Positions 21,645 to 32,890 are shown, numbered from the stretch's first letter. The stretch: 64,000 bases of DNA from Rhinopithecus roxellana (GCF_007565055.1 NC_044558.1:79323444-79387443); one strand, 5' to 3'. Notes: a model not told the origin generated them from the sequence alone. Numbers and translations are program-made.

Positions 21645-23220
21645 GGAAAATCAAGGCTGAGGTGCTACTGGGATCCCATCCCCTGAGTAGCTTCAGTCTC
21701 ATCCCCTTCAAGTGAGACACCCTCCTCTGCCTGACTGCAATCTTCTTGAGGAACCTGGGGGTTATCAACTGCACAGACAGAGGGAATGATACTGGGTAGG
21801 CAAAGACAGCAGATATAAGCCACCCCCAACCATAGCTTCTGCTGGAAATATGTTCCCCTGGGGCTAAAAAAATTGTATCAGAAAAGCCAGCAAATATACA
21901 CCCCTGGTCTGAGTCTCAAGTCCTCTCTATGACAACTGTGCTCCTTCTTTAGGGACATTTCTCCACCTGGCCAAAGAAAATCATTGTCATTAGGCAGCTC
22001 CCTTATTAAAAATCAGCAGATGGCAATGGAATAAACTGTTCTTATTAACACTAATATTCTTCTCTGGCTCAGTCCCTGGTAATTTTCTTTGCCAGGAAAG
22101 AAGGAAGGCAGGAGGTATTCCCAAATCAAGTCTGCGGTGCCTAACAAGATTCATCTCATGGAACGGTCAGCATTTGTAGCAGAGATGCCCTCAGGGCATT
22201 ACACCCTTTGGGCTGTCCATGGGCAGATAGCATGATTCCTAAGGTTTCCAGAGCCAGTGCAATTCCCATGCAAGTGTGTGTGTGTGTGTGTGTGTGTGGT
22301 GCATACTTCTTTTTCTTTCTAACTTCATTTTCTTTGTGACTTTGTTTTCTCTGACCACATCTAAGATTCCTTCATATGAAATAGCTAAAAAGGTGGAAGG
22401 TAATGTTTGAACTGTTTATTATGGAGTGGGGAAGGGAGCTGGGGGTGGTGGTTGCTGTAAGTCCCAGAGTCCAAAGAGCCAAGAACTAGGAGCTCCAACG
22501 TCCAAAGACAGGAGAAGATGGATGCTTCAGCTCAAGAACAAAGAGAGAGAGGGAGATTTCACCCGCCATCATGTTGCTCTATTCAAGCCCTCAAGGGATC
22601 TTTACTCAGTCTACTGATTCCAATGTCAATCTCTTCCAAAAACACCCCCAGAAATAATGCTCCACCCACCATCTGGGCATTCCTTAGTCCAGTCAAGAAA
22701 ATAAACATTTTCTCTCTTGTATGTTTAAGTTTCTCAAAAGTCATCCACTTTGCAGGCTGTGTTTAGGACTCAAATACCAGTTTACATTCACGTCAGACTT
22801 TCAACCACTGGCCCAGAGCAGAGCATCTTTCTCCAGGACAGGTTGACCTGCTGCTGTTCCCCTTCTTCCCTGGAGGGACAGCCTGTGAGCCTGAGCCCAC
22901 TGGTGTCTCTTTCTAGAGGACACAGTGTGATCCAATGTGTCCCTGTGGCAGACTGCAGCTAAGGAGACACAGAGTTCTGCATCTAGCACCAAACGGAACT
23001 TGAAGTCTCTGTTCACAGACTCTGAGCCCCTCCCTCCCTCCCTGTCTGGGTGGGGCTTGTGGAGGATGAATGAGCTTCCTACAAGGACCACACTCTTGTT
23101 CTTCCCATCAATGCTGGGTTCTTGCAGGATCACAGGTCTCTTTGTGTGCATTCTTCCTCCTGTCTGGAGTGACATTTTCCTTCTTTTCCCAGCTACTCTT
23201 TTCTCATCCTTTGAGTTCAA
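21645..23220. other. Unassigned non-coding DNA
   Basis: No gene established. A minus-strand open frame of 139 codons at 22801-23220 is among the longest here, but it overlaps equally open frames on the plus strand (22937-23435) and has no recognised domain. I treat it as chance. A (GT)n tract lies at 22274-22299. Confidence 0.4.
22274..22299. repeat. (GT)n microsatellite
   Basis: About 13 uninterrupted GT units. Confidence 0.95.
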
Positions 23221-23224
23221 CAGA

Positions 23225-23310
23225 TGTCTCTTTTGGTTGCAAGCGACAGAAGCCCAAACAGAAAAGGTTCAGACCAAAGAGAAATGTATGGGTTCCTGAA
23301 ACCATATGTC
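23225..23310 (+). mobile_element. Degenerate interspersed repeat, same unassigned family
   Basis: GGTTGCAAGCGACAGAAGCCC, followed by AAACAGAAAAGGTTCAGACC. This is the start of the repeat also seen at 21425 and 43838. Confidence 0.4.
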
Positions 23311-23314
23311 AGAC

Positions 23315-24035
23315 AGAGATTGGGCCAGGGCTGGGGTATGACCCCGGCTCTGTCTTGGTTTCTCCTTGCCCCTTCTCTCTGTCCTGCAGCCTCACACTCA
23401 GACAGGATTCTTTCAAGAATTGCAAACTTGGCTGAAGATACTTCTTGTCCCATTTCTTACCACCCATGTACAGGATGGGGGTGATAGTCCCAATTCTCTG
23501 ACTCTCACCCAATCCTCCTTAAGGTAAGGAGTCATTTCTGATCCAATTTGGTACATACTGTGTCAAGCAGAAAGCGTGGTATTTGTAATTACCAAACACC
23601 TGCTGGCTGAGTAAATGGAGAATGTCAAAATGGTAATTTGATCAGAAAAAATTAGTCAAATGTGAAAAAAAAACTAAAATGTGCTTTTTGTTTCTGTTAG
23701 ATGGTGACAACGGGTTGATTAAACCCACAGGTTTGTTTTTTTAAATTAATGCCAAACTCCTATTTGAGTCGTGTTTTGTCATTTATAAGGAGCTTTCACA
23801 TAAGCCCATGTAATTCTCACACCACCTGCCTGAGCAGGTGGGTCATTTTGTGTGTTTCTGGGTTTGGTGACGGACTCCCAGAAGCTGGAGCCCACCAGAC
23901 CTGGATGTCTCATGGGGGTGTCTGGTGGAAGTTTCTAACGTCTGGGGTCCTTAATCTCCTCATCTATGATATGCGGGAAAGACCAGCAGTAACAGATTCC
24001 ATCCCCACCCCCAGGCATGTTGTAAGGATGGACGA
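23315..24035. other. Unassigned non-coding DNA
   Basis: Nothing recognised; frames at 23217-23512 lie on both strands. Confidence 0.45.
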
Positions 24036-24039
24036 GATG

Positions 24040-24830
24040 CTATAACGAATTGCCACCACCAGCGCCTTAAAACAGTACTAATTTATTCTCTCTCACTTTC
24101 ATAGGTCACAATTCCAGGATAGCCTTCACTGGGCTAAAATCAAGGCATCTGAAGGGTGGTGCTTCTCTCCAGAGGCTCCAGGGTAAGATACTTCCTTGCT
24201 CATTCGGGTTGCTGGCAGAATTCAGCTTCTTTCACTGTAGAACTGAGGTCCCCCCTTCCCCGCTGGCTGTCGGCTGAGGGCCATTTTTTTTTGACACAGA
24301 GTCTCGCACTGTCACCCAGGCTGGAGTGCAGTGGCACGATCTCGGCTCACTGCAACCTCTGCCTCCTGAGTTCAAGCGATTCTCCTGCCTCAGCCTCCCA
24401 AGTAGCTGGGACTACAGGCCCCTGCCACCACGCCAGGCTAATTTTTTGTATTTTTTAGAACAGACTGTCTAGATCTCCCGACCTCATGATCCACCCGCCT
24501 TGGCCTCCCAAAATGCTGGGATTACAGCGTGAGCCATTGCGCCCGGCCGGCTGAGGGCCATTTGCAGCTTCTGGAGGCCATCAACACTCCTCAGCTTATG
24601 GCTCCTTCTTCCATATTCAAATCCAGCAATGCCAAGTCAAGTCCCTCTCACCCTCCAAATCGCTCCTGCCTCCTCTGCTGCATCTCTAGGACTCTTCTGA
24701 TTCACTCTCCTCTTCTGATCCACTATCCTGGATCATCCAAGATAATATCTTTATTTTCAGGTCAGTTCAATGTCATGTGACAGACATATCCTCAGGCATA
24801 AAGACAGCTGGGAGAAGATCCCAGGGGCCC
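24040..24830 (-). mobile_element. MLT1-like MaLR LTR, interrupted by Alu
   Basis: Antisense text of an MLT1-type LTR: CTTAAAACAGTACTAATTTATTCTCTC, TTCATAGGTCACAATTCCAGGA, AAAATCAAGGCATCTG, GAGGCTCCAGGG. After the Alu it continues with CAGCTTCTGGAGGCCATC and a CT-rich diverged part. Old and incomplete; the far edge is uncertain and a second element may be included. Confidence 0.45.
24287..24548 (-). mobile_element. AluS-like SINE with perfect target-site duplication
   Basis: A reverse-complement Alu with an internal deletion around the left-arm GGGGTTTCACCATG region. A 15-bp direct repeat, GGCTGAGGGCCATTT, flanks it exactly at 24272-24286 and 24549-24563, the mark of target-primed insertion. 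Confidence 0.95.
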
Positions 24831-24924
24831 AAATGCCACCTACCGCAGGGACTTAGGCTTCCCACGTGTGAATCTAAGCACTGTGCTTCTAGAGACTTGG
24901 TTTGTCACGACTGAGAAATATGGT

Positions 24925-25112
24925 GACTGCAAGAGCAGATTCGGATGCCAAACTTGGCCAGGGTTAATCCCATCTCCAACAGCTCCTAGTTGTGTGATCT
25001 GGGGAAACCCACTTACTGCTGAATACCTCAGTTTCCCCACCTGAAATATGGATATGATAATTATGTTTCTCCTTCATAGACCCTTTATGAAGATTAAATA
25101 TAACTGTCAGCT
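24925..25112 (+). mobile_element. MIR SINE
   Basis: Sense MIR: AGCTCCTAGTTGTGTGATCT, ATACCTCAGTTTCCCCACCTG, GATATGATAATTATG, TTTATGAAGATTAAATA. Its 3' part overlaps the left arm of the inverted repeat described at 25055-25703. Confidence 0.75.
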
Positions 25113-25284
25113 ATAATCATTATCACCATATTTGCACAAGCATTTGCATTTATTCATTTTACTGGCGTCCTTTGTAACTATTGTTGAAAAGCTGTCTCTA
25201 GAACAGTTTATAATCAGCCCATAGACAAGGCAGGGATGACCTTTTACTTAGAGTAGAAAGTATTTTATCTACATTACCTAAAAG

Positions 25285-25313
25285 TACACTCACACTCACA
25301 CACACACACACAC
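25285..25313. repeat. (CA)n microsatellite
   Basis: About 12 CA units in the spacer of the inverted repeat. Confidence 0.9.
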
Positions 25314-25314
25314 A

Positions 25315-25400
25315 GCCTGTGAAGTGGATACTCCCATTTAACAGATGAGAAAACTGAGGTGAGCAGAGGTAAAGGGCTTGTTGCATATCCTGGATTGTCC
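25315..25400 (-). mobile_element. MIR SINE core fragment
   Basis: CTCCCATTTAACAGATGAGA, then AAACTGAGGTGAGCAGAGGT, is the antisense MIR core. It lies in the spacer of the inverted repeat. Confidence 0.65.
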
Positions 25401-25807
25401 TAGACCAGCGGGGGTGGGGTTAGTCTACCCTGATGAGGAAGAGGGACAGTGGAACTCTATGAGGCATCAGTACAAGCTGTATTTTTTGTAGATAAAATAA
25501 TTTCTACTCAAAGTAAAAGGTTGTTATCATCATCCCTGCCTTGTACTTGAGATGATTGTAAACTCTGTTCTAGAGATAGATATCTAGTAATAGGTAGAAA
25601 AGACACCAGTGAAATAAATAAGTGCAAACATTTGTGTAAATAAGATGATAATAATTACAGCTGACATATATTTTTCATCTTCACAAAAGGCCTATGAGGG
25701 AGATACAAGCCGAGCAGCCACATTGACATACAGAGCTGCAGTTTCATATGGAAATGAGTTTACAGCTCAGGTGTTCGGGAATAAAAGGTTGGGTTGAGAA
25801 ACTTTGA

Positions 25808-25978
25808 AAGCACTGGACCAGTGATTTCCAACTCTGGCTGCACATTAGAATCAAGTGGACAGCTGGAAAAACAGACCAAGGTCCAGCCCCTACCCCAGTG
25901 AGATTCCAGCTGAAATAATCCGGCACGAGATCCACTGACAATATTTTTTTAAAGCTCCCCAGTGAGATTCTAAGACCC
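25808..25978 (+). mobile_element. MER5A-like hAT-Charlie MITE
   Basis: CCAGTGATTTCCAACTCTGG, CTGCACATTAGAATCAAGTG, GTCCAGCCCCTACCCCAGTG and CTCCCCAGTGAGATTCTAA follow the short hAT element MER5A/MER20 type. No transposase. Confidence 0.6.
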
Positions 25979-26027
25979 TCACATCTTTAAAAAAAGAAAG
26001 GAAGGATTTTTTGACTCTCCCTCTCTC

Positions 26028-26133
26028 TCTTTGAGATACGGTCTCATTTTGTTGCCCAGGCTGGGGTGCAGTGGTGCCATCTCACTGTAACCTCGATCAA
26101 TCAATCCTCCCACCTACCACGCCTGGCTAATTT
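26028..26133 (-). mobile_element. Alu fragment
   Basis: GAGATACGGTCTCATTTTGTTGCC, CAGGCTGGGGTGCAGTGGTG, then CACGCCTGGCTAATTTC with internal deletion. An antisense partial Alu, old. Confidence 0.75.
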
Positions 26134-26287
26134 CTTGTCTCTCTCTTGACTCTGCTGGGTATTTTTTCCTCCAGGTTGTTTTTGTTTTGTTGTATTTTTT
26201 TCTTCCCACCTTTGTCTTTCCTGTTAGAGGTTTTCCTCCAGTGTTCAGGAGCCCTTTGCTGACTGTTCACATTTAAAGGTGAGAAAC

Positions 26288-26598
26288 CAGCCGGGCACAG
26301 TGGCTCACACCTTTAATCCCAGCACTTTGGGAGGCTGAGGCGAGCGGATCATGAGGTCAGGAGATCGAGACCATCCTGGCTAACACAGTGAAACCCCATC
26401 TCTACTAAAAATACAACAACAACAACAACAAAATTAGCCAGGCATGGTGGCAGGCGCCTGTAGTCCCAGCTACTTGAGAGGCTGAGGCAGGAGAATGGCA
26501 TGAACCCAGGAGGCAGAGGTTGCAGTGAGCCAAGATTGCACCACTGCACTCCAGCCTGGACAACAGAGCGAGGCTCCGTCTCAACAACAACAACAAAA
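26288..26598 (+). mobile_element. AluSc/AluY-like SINE with target-site duplication
   Basis: A sense dimer with CAAC repeats in both A-rich parts. The 13-base direct repeat AAAGGTGAGAAAC flanks it at 26275-26287 and 26599-26611. GGATCATGAGGTCAGGAGATCGAG places it near AluSc/Y. The 191-codon minus-strand frame at 26349-26924 is Alu antisense plus flank and not a gene. Confidence 0.95.
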
Positions 26599-26611
26599 AA
26601 AGGTGAGAAAC

Positions 26612-27375
26612 TGAAAAGCCTCCCTGAAACTCTGGGTCCAATAGCAGGGCCTGACAAGCGGGGGACGTTTCTGGAGGGTGATGTGGCTGGGCGGCTCATT
26701 TCAGGGTCACCGTCAGTATTCACAACTTCCTGTTTGTTATTTCCACCCAGGCTCCTCTGTCTCCACAGAGACTCCAGCCTGGAGGGAGGGCACAGAGGGA
26801 GCTGGTGAGCCTGGCTGCCTGCATTCTGCAGCTGACCCCCAGAAGTGACAAGGGCAGCATCCAGGCTGGTAGGGGGATGGTATCCAGAGGTTCTAGAGAC
26901 TCTTAGGGAATCTGCCACACTCATGCCTCCATTTTGAGTTGGTCATGGTTCCCCCTACACCTGAGATTTTTCGGTTCTCTGCATAATGAACCTAACTCAG
27001 TTTTGGTTGCCCCCAGTGCCGGGTTAACCTGTCTTTGGTTGGCTAAGTCAGCAACTATTTAATCCATTTTGCAACCCTCAAATTCTATCACTGCCATTGT
27101 CTCTCCCTTTGCTTTGTTCTTGTGGGTTTATGTCATCTCCCACTTTTAAAATAAAATGACTTTCCTATATTTTAATGGTATTTCTGAAGAAAGTGAAGTA
27201 AAGCAATGGAAATAAGTATGTTTACCTAGAACCTACATGAACCTTTTATTTGAACACACAGATTAGAGAGATGGAGGGGAAATTATGTTGACAATTCAGT
27301 GCTGCCCCTGAAGACACAGGTCTCTCTCTGTGCTACAGCGGAAAACCACTGCCTTCAGGAGGTAGTAGTGAGGTG
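26612..27375. other. Unassigned non-coding DNA
   Basis: No gene or named repeat recognised. Confidence 0.45.
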
Positions 27376-27379
27376 GGAC

Positions 27380-27578
27380 TGGGCACCTACTGGCTGGGTG
27401 ATGTTAAGCAAGTGACTTGGCCTATCTGGATCACAGTTTCTCCATCTGGAAAATGACGATGGTCACAGTGTTTTCTCTTGCCTGGGGTCACTGTGAGGAT
27501 TAAATGAGTTAACAAATGGAAACACCTATAACAATATCAGGCACCTAATAATGCTGTGTTTGCTATTTTAGTGTTATT
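27380..27578 (+). mobile_element. MIR SINE
   Basis: CTGGGTGATGTTAAGCAAGTG, CACAGTTTCTCCATCTGGAAAATG, GTGAGGATTAAATGAGTTAA and ATCAGGCACCTAATAATG are in canonical order. Confidence 0.85.
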
Positions 27579-27579
27579 A

Positions 27580-28515
27580 CTCTTTGGTTTCAGGCGGAGG
27601 AAAGGTTCTCATTCACATAGACTGAAGAGCACTTGCTCAGTTTGTTACCAGCTGCAAAACAGTTTCATCAAGTCAGGAAAGACAAAGCTCAGCTCCATAT
27701 GATTCTAACTGCTCCTTCTTCTTTTCTCATCCATTTATTCTTGACCCCCAAGATATGAGTTAGGGAAGCACAATCTCTTTTTTATTTTATGGCCTTGTTT
27801 TCCTTGGTTGGTGTCACACCGTTAAACCGAATGCCCATCCCAGCCTTTAGAAATTCAGCGTAGCTGGGACTTTAATATCTCTGCAGATGGATGAGGGCAA
27901 CAGCAGTCAAGAATGTGGCTTAAAGGGAAATCCCCTTTTCATGAGCCCATGAAGACAAATGACAGGAGTCAACTGCCACCAGTCAAAAGGGCCATTCGCA
28001 TTTTCTTCATTTTAAAAATAGTTCAGGTGCTTCTTTAACTGCAGCCCAGTCAGCTCACTGGGTATTTTGTATGTGACATCCTTCCGAGTCTTGCTCAGCT
28101 GTCTGAAACCAGGCCAGGGAGTGACCACAGAAAAAGTACTGTTGGATTAAACAGACAGCAACTGGATTGGATTAAATGGTTCATTTGACATTTAAGAGTC
28201 CCTCTGATGCCACTCTTCAGGTTGTACTCCTGCTGAAATGTTGTCATGAACTTATTCTGGCCCCTGTCTTTTGCTAAAAGTCAACTTACTTAAGCGTCAA
28301 ATTTAAATTCGGAAGTATTTCCAGCACAAATTTTTGACTTCTATTGAAAAATCAGAAACTCTGATCCTACTGGTCCCACCTGCCTCCATGGAAGGAATCA
28401 GCTGCGGAGCCAGTGCCCTTTCAGATGGGGCCATCCACCCACAGTCCTCACCACTCACTGTTCTCTAAATATATTACATGACTGGTCCCTGAAGTCCTCT
28501 GGATGTGTGACCCTT
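27580..28515. other. Unassigned non-coding DNA
   Basis: No gene, RNA gene or named repeat seen. Confidence 0.45.
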
Positions 28516-28519
28516 CTCA

Positions 28520-28760
28520 CATTTACTCATCAAAAACATTAATCACTTGCTATGTTACAGGAACTGTACTAAGCCCTGGAAATGCAGAGAGGGACAGAAC
28601 ATCATCCTCTTAAATAACTCAAGAGTCAATCACAGGAAAAGTGTAGAAAAGAGCCAGATCTAATCAAGTGATATGTGGGTCACAGCTCCAAGCTATGAGA
28701 ACCTGGAGAAGAGGCTTATTGCAATTGCATTGGTCAGAGGGAAATTCACAGGGCACATGA
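28520..28760 (-). mobile_element. L2-like fragment
   Basis: AATCACTTGCTATGTTACAGGA, then CTGTACTAAGCCCTGGAAATGCAGAG, is the antisense of the L2 3' end (usually CACTTACTATGTGCCAGGCACTG...GCCCTGGGGATAC). Diverged. Confidence 0.5.
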
Positions 28761-28764
28761 TGCC

Positions 28765-29285
28765 TGTAATAGGCAGAAATAATCTAAGTAAAGAAGCAAG
28801 GACCTTCCATCCAGGCATAAGGAGAAGAGTGAACTAAAAGAACATCGTAGCATCGTGAAACTGCAAGCATTTCCTAACCCTCTAATGACTCCAACCTTGG
28901 GAGCACTTAATGGCTCAAGTGTAATTTAAAGTCTTTTAACACTTTTCTGTAAACCCCAGGTTATTTAATGCTATCTCATTCACTTAACTTTCTATTTTAC
29001 AGCACTGGGCCGCCCAGCTGACTACAGTTCCACAGGAACAGGGGCTGTGCTATTCACTTTTCATCCACATATGTGCTGGGCTCATGAGGGGACCCAGCTA
29101 TGGGCTTTAACTGCTGGTATGGCTGCCTATCTGAGTGTGTGCGCTAAGAGGAGAATTTCAACAAAAATGAAGAAAAAGCAAAGGCTATACCCTTGGTTAC
29201 CCATTCTTCTGACTCCAGACTATAATGCTCTCACTGTCAGAGTGGAGGATTATCTACTCTGGATGCCACAATGAGTACAATGTCA
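28765..29285. other. Unassigned non-coding DNA
   Basis: Nothing recognised; the 75-codon frame at 29047-29274 lacks any known domain. Confidence 0.45.
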
Positions 29286-29289
29286 GGGG

Positions 29290-29312
29290 AAAAAAACACA
29301 CACACACACACA
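29290..29312. repeat. A-rich/(CA)n microsatellite
   Basis: Seven A followed by about nine CA units. Confidence 0.9.
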
Positions 29313-29337
29313 GGTGTACTTTACTTTTTGTTTAATG

Positions 29338-29700
29338 AATCTGCTAGGGTTTGCATGTGGCCCCCAAAGTTTATGTGTTGGCAAGTTAATCCCCAATGCA
29401 ATAGTATAGAGGGGAGCGGTCTTTAATAGGTTACGATCACTCTGCTCTCATGAGTGGATTAATGTCCTAGCTCAGGAGTGGGTTTCTACTAATGTAAGTT
29501 TGTCCCTCTCTTGCACCCTCTCACTCTGCCCTCACTTGACCTCGGCCTTCTGCCATGGGATGATGCAGTAAGAAGGCCCTCACCAGATGCCACTGCTATG
29601 CTCTTGTACTTCCCAGCCTCCAGAACCATGGGCCAATGAACTTCTATTCTTTATAAATGAGCTGTCTCAGGTATTCTGTTATAGCATCACAAAAAAAATG
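29338..29700 (+). mobile_element. MLT1/MST-type MaLR solo LTR
   Basis: A sense LTR: CTGCTAGGGTTTGCATGTGG, TTAATCCCCAATGCAATAGT, CTTCTGCCATGGGATGATGCAG, AGAAGGCCCTCACCAGATGCC, TTCCCAGCCTCCAGAACCATG, CTTTATAAATGAGCTGTCTCAGGTATTCTG. Length of about 360 bp. No internal sequence is attached. Confidence 0.78.
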
Positions 29701-29769
29701 AATAAATGAAAGACATGTGGAAATCGTTCCTCAAAATGAAAGAAAGTGAGATTTTAAAAGCTGTTTCTC

Positions 29770-30115
29770 TAATCCAGAAGTTGGCAAACATTTTCTGTAA
29801 AGAGTTATATAGTAAATATTTTAGGTCTCTGTTGCACCTAAACATAACATCATGCTCAGTGTTTCTGTTATAAGGTTATTAGATTCTCTCATAAAGTGAA
29901 AGTAGCCACAGACAATATGCAAATAAATGAAGATGGCTTAGTTCTAATAAAACTTTATTTAGAGACACTGAAATTTCCATTTTAAGTTATTTGCATGCAT
30001 TACAAAATAATATCTTGTTTCAATTTAATTTAAACATTTAATAATATAAAAGTAATTCTTGATTCATAGCTCATACAAAACTAGGTGGTATGTTAGATTT
30101 GGACTTCAGAAGGCC
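29770..30115 (+). mobile_element. hAT-Charlie non-autonomous DNA transposon
   Basis: GAAGTTGGCAAACATTTTCTGTAAAGAG, TAGTAAATATTTTAGGTCT, GCCACAGACAATATGCAAATAAATG and TTCTAATAAAACTTTATTTA match a common Charlie-derived element whose ends read GGCAAAC. The right end has decayed (ACAAAACTAGGTGGTATG). The exact family name (MER1/Charlie group) is from memory. Confidence 0.68.
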
Positions 30116-30119
30116 ATTT

Positions 30120-31970
30120 CCTGAGCCCTGCTAAGTCAATTTAAGCAGATTCTCAGCTCCCTGGAGCTCAGCTGTGGAAAGGTAATCACCTCTTGAGTGT
30201 AGACCTTCTGTCTTTCATTAACAGAAACTAATATATATAGGAAAATCAATCTGTTTTAACTTAATCTAATGTGGTTATTAAAGGCTCCTCTCCCTTTATT
30301 ATCTAATGCAAAGTACAGGCAATAAAATTCCACACTGACTCCACTGGGAAGCCAAACAATTAAACAACTAGGCAATTAATGGTATAATTAAAAACTTTTC
30401 CATTATATTATTTAGTACCCATCAAGAAAGGTTCGCCTTCCATGATTCAAATGCCCTCACTAAATGTCATTACTTGGAACCAAAGGCCTCTACTCACACA
30501 GAGGCACAGGTAGGATGGGGCAAGGAGTGTGAAGTCACAGACACCTGGCTCACCCTCACTGGACGAGGGCCCTGATGAGCAGGTGACAGCCCCAAGAAGC
30601 CATAAGGCAATGTGAGGCTGTAGTGGATCCTTTCATTTTCATCATCCCTGAAGACTACTCTGAAACTCCCCTGCAGACTGTCCCTAAAAAACAGTTCACG
30701 GACTACGTGCCGCCATGACCCCTGATCACTGTTACTTCTGAATACTCCTCCTTCCTCATCATAACATTATCACCTTGAGAATAGGGACATGCCGGTTACC
30801 AGAGCAAGCAGGTGTGATGTTTCACATGTGGTCTCAGCCCAGCCTCTCTGCTGTTTACCTAACTCCATCTGGGCTGGGCTCTGCTTCTCACTCCTGTGGT
30901 CAGATGATCACTTTCCTTTGTTACTTGATCTGTGTAAGATTAACCCAGCAGCCTTTGTGTAGAATGGCTTAAAAAAGATGTCATTCACCATCTATTTCTT
31001 CACTTCCATCTAGTCTCCTAAACTTCTTCCTTCTAGCTTACCCTGTCTTCTTATCTTACAGTCTGTTGGAAGATCTCTTCATCAACGCCCACCTACCCCT
31101 CAACTCCAGACCCTGGAATTATCTCACCATGACCTACCTCTACCTTTTCCACTCAGAGAAAGCCACGTTCTCTGTCAGTCTCTCATCAAGGTGTACAAAG
31201 CTGATCAAACTATCTAAGTCGAGGTATAAATGACTGATACGTGTCTGTATTCCCAAGAGATATTTGTTCTTTTCAGCAAAGTCACCTGAGTGACCAAATT
31301 TGAGGATATTCCAAGAAAGCGTTGGAAAGGAGACTGCAGGGTAGGGTGTTTCTGGGGCCCTTGATTGAGGAGGAGGCCTGTGTTGCACCATCTGATGCTC
31401 CCATTTAGACATTAATTCATTGAACCAAAGGTCAAACCAAGCACCAAGTATATGAGCTCAAACAGTGGACATTGCAGAAAAAGGAGCACTGTGATCTTAG
31501 AAAGCTGGCCTTGGTCCAACAGATACAAAACTTAGAGTAAAACACGTTCCCACTGCGAGCCCCAGATTCCTCATACATTAAATAGGGATAATAACACCTC
31601 CTGCCCAGTCAGGGAGGACTTCAGGCACACGGATTGTCCTGGAAGGAGACACATGCACCCCTCCACTGATTTTCTTTAAATGTTTGCTCAAAGTTAATTC
31701 AAAGACTAATTTGGAAAGGTTAAGAAGGCCAAGGAGTGGAACATCCTTTTCTCCATCAATGCTCTGAGCAATTCTGCGCTGGCTCCTAAGAATACATCCC
31801 ACCCAGAAAAAGCAAAATCTGTCAAGTTTACTGGACCCTTCCTAGTTAGGAGAGAATTTTGTATTTCTAATTAGAATCAGGTTTTCACTCTATCAGGTCC
31901 CATAGTACATTTATCAAAACTAAGAAGGTAAACTTGGGCGTGTTACTGTTCAATAAACCCCACACTTCAT
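30120..31970. other. Unassigned DNA, AT-rich in its first part
   Basis: No gene established. At 30350-30400 several TAAT/ATTA homeodomain-type motifs cluster (GGCAATTAATGGTATAATTA). Short frames at 30775-31802 show no domain. Confidence 0.4.
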
Positions 31971-31985
31971 TTGTATTTCACCAGC

Positions 31986-32163
31986 AATTTTTTTTTTTTT
32001 TTTTTGAGACAGAGTCTCACCCTATCACCCAGGCTGGAGTGCAATGGTGTGGTCTTGGCTCACTGCACCCTCCACCTCCGGGTTCAAGCAATTGTCCCAT
32101 CTCAGCCTCCCCAGTAGTTAGGACTACAGGTGTGTACCACCACACCCAGGTGATTTTTGTATG
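31986..32163 (-). mobile_element. 5'-truncated Alu (right arm only)
   Basis: A poly(T) run and an antisense right monomer end abruptly at TGATTTTTGTATG. The direct repeat TATTTCACCAGC at 31974-31985 and TATCTCACCAGC at 32164-32175 brackets it, with one mismatch. The copy was therefore truncated at insertion, not by later deletion. Confidence 0.9.
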
Positions 32164-32189
32164 TATCTCACCAGCTTTTTTACTGCTGA

Positions 32190-32890
32190 TCGCATTTCAG
32201 GATCCAAACCCGAATATCACATTGAATTTACTCATCATGCCTCCTTCATCTCTGCCTGTTCATGGCGGCTTCTCAGACTTGCTTTGTTGGCCATTACATT
32301 AAGAGAGGTTTGAGGAGTATTGGCCAGGATTACTAATATTTTATAGAATATTCTCAATTTGGGTGTGTCTGATTTTTTTTCTCATGATTAGACTGAGGTT
32401 ATGTGTTTTTGGAGGAAGATCACAGACATAAAGTGCCTTTCTCACCATATCCTATGAAGGCCACATATTGTCAACACGATTTGTCATTGTTGATGTTAAT
32501 CTTGATCACCTGCTCGGGGTCGTGTTCAGCATATTTCTTCATTCTAACATTATTCTCTGTACACTTTTCCAGCTCTATCTTTTGAAAGCAAATCACTAAA
32601 TCCAACCCTCGTTCAGGGGAGGGATGGTGAGAATTAAACTCCACCTCCCAGAGAAAGGAGAGAAAGTAGCTACATAAAGTTTTTGTAATTCTTGCTTAAA
32701 GGAGATTTGTCTGTTCTTCCCATTTATCTTTTCAGTCATTTATTTGTATCAGTGGGGACTAGTGGATCCTTTTACTTTATGTTTGGCTCCTCCAACTGTT
32801 TCCACTTTCGTCCTTGAGAGCTTTCTCGGGTTGCCCCCATGTCTTCGACATGCCCCGTCCTTTCGTTGTTTTGAGCCCTCTTTTATGTTT
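32190..32890. mobile_element. Old L1M-like 3' UTR sequence
   Basis: CTCATGATTAGACTGAGGTTATGTG, TTTTTGGAGGAAGATCACAGA, TTGTTGATGTTAATCTTGATCACCTG, TAAAGTTTTTGTAATTCTTG and TCATTTATTTGTATCAGTGGGGACT follow a familiar old repeat that I associate with L1M (MC/ME) 3' ends. Orientation and subfamily are uncertain. Confidence 0.5.

Larger units (their letters stand above)
25055..25703. repeat. Long imperfect inverted repeat (about 0.2-kb arms)
   Basis: The left arm, 25055-25272, is matched by the reverse complement of 25488-25703. The inner 80-90 bases are the most alike: CAAGGCAGGGATGA, CCTTTTACTT, GAGTAGAAA and ATTTTATCTAC occur in both, with one 9-base and one 2-base indel and about nine substitutions by eye. 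The middle (ACTGGYGTC...TCTCTAG) and outer parts (GCTGACA...TCTTCA...CTATGA) still align without large gaps. The spacer of about 215 bases holds a CA tract and a MIR fragment. Part of the outer arms is MIR core, but the inner arms are not. Either a local inverted duplication or an unrecognised element with long terminal inverted repeats. Confidence 0.75.

Noticed and set aside
22801..23220. 139-codon minus-strand open frame
   Set aside because: Overlapped by plus-strand frames of similar length (22937-23299, 23070-23435); no domain, no repeat of the frame elsewhere, no splice context judged convincing.
26349..26924. 191-codon minus-strand open frame, the longest in the window
   Set aside because: About half is the antisense of the Alu at 26288-26598 (typical Alu-derived peptide text), and the remainder has no domain. 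Alu antisense frames are often open by composition.
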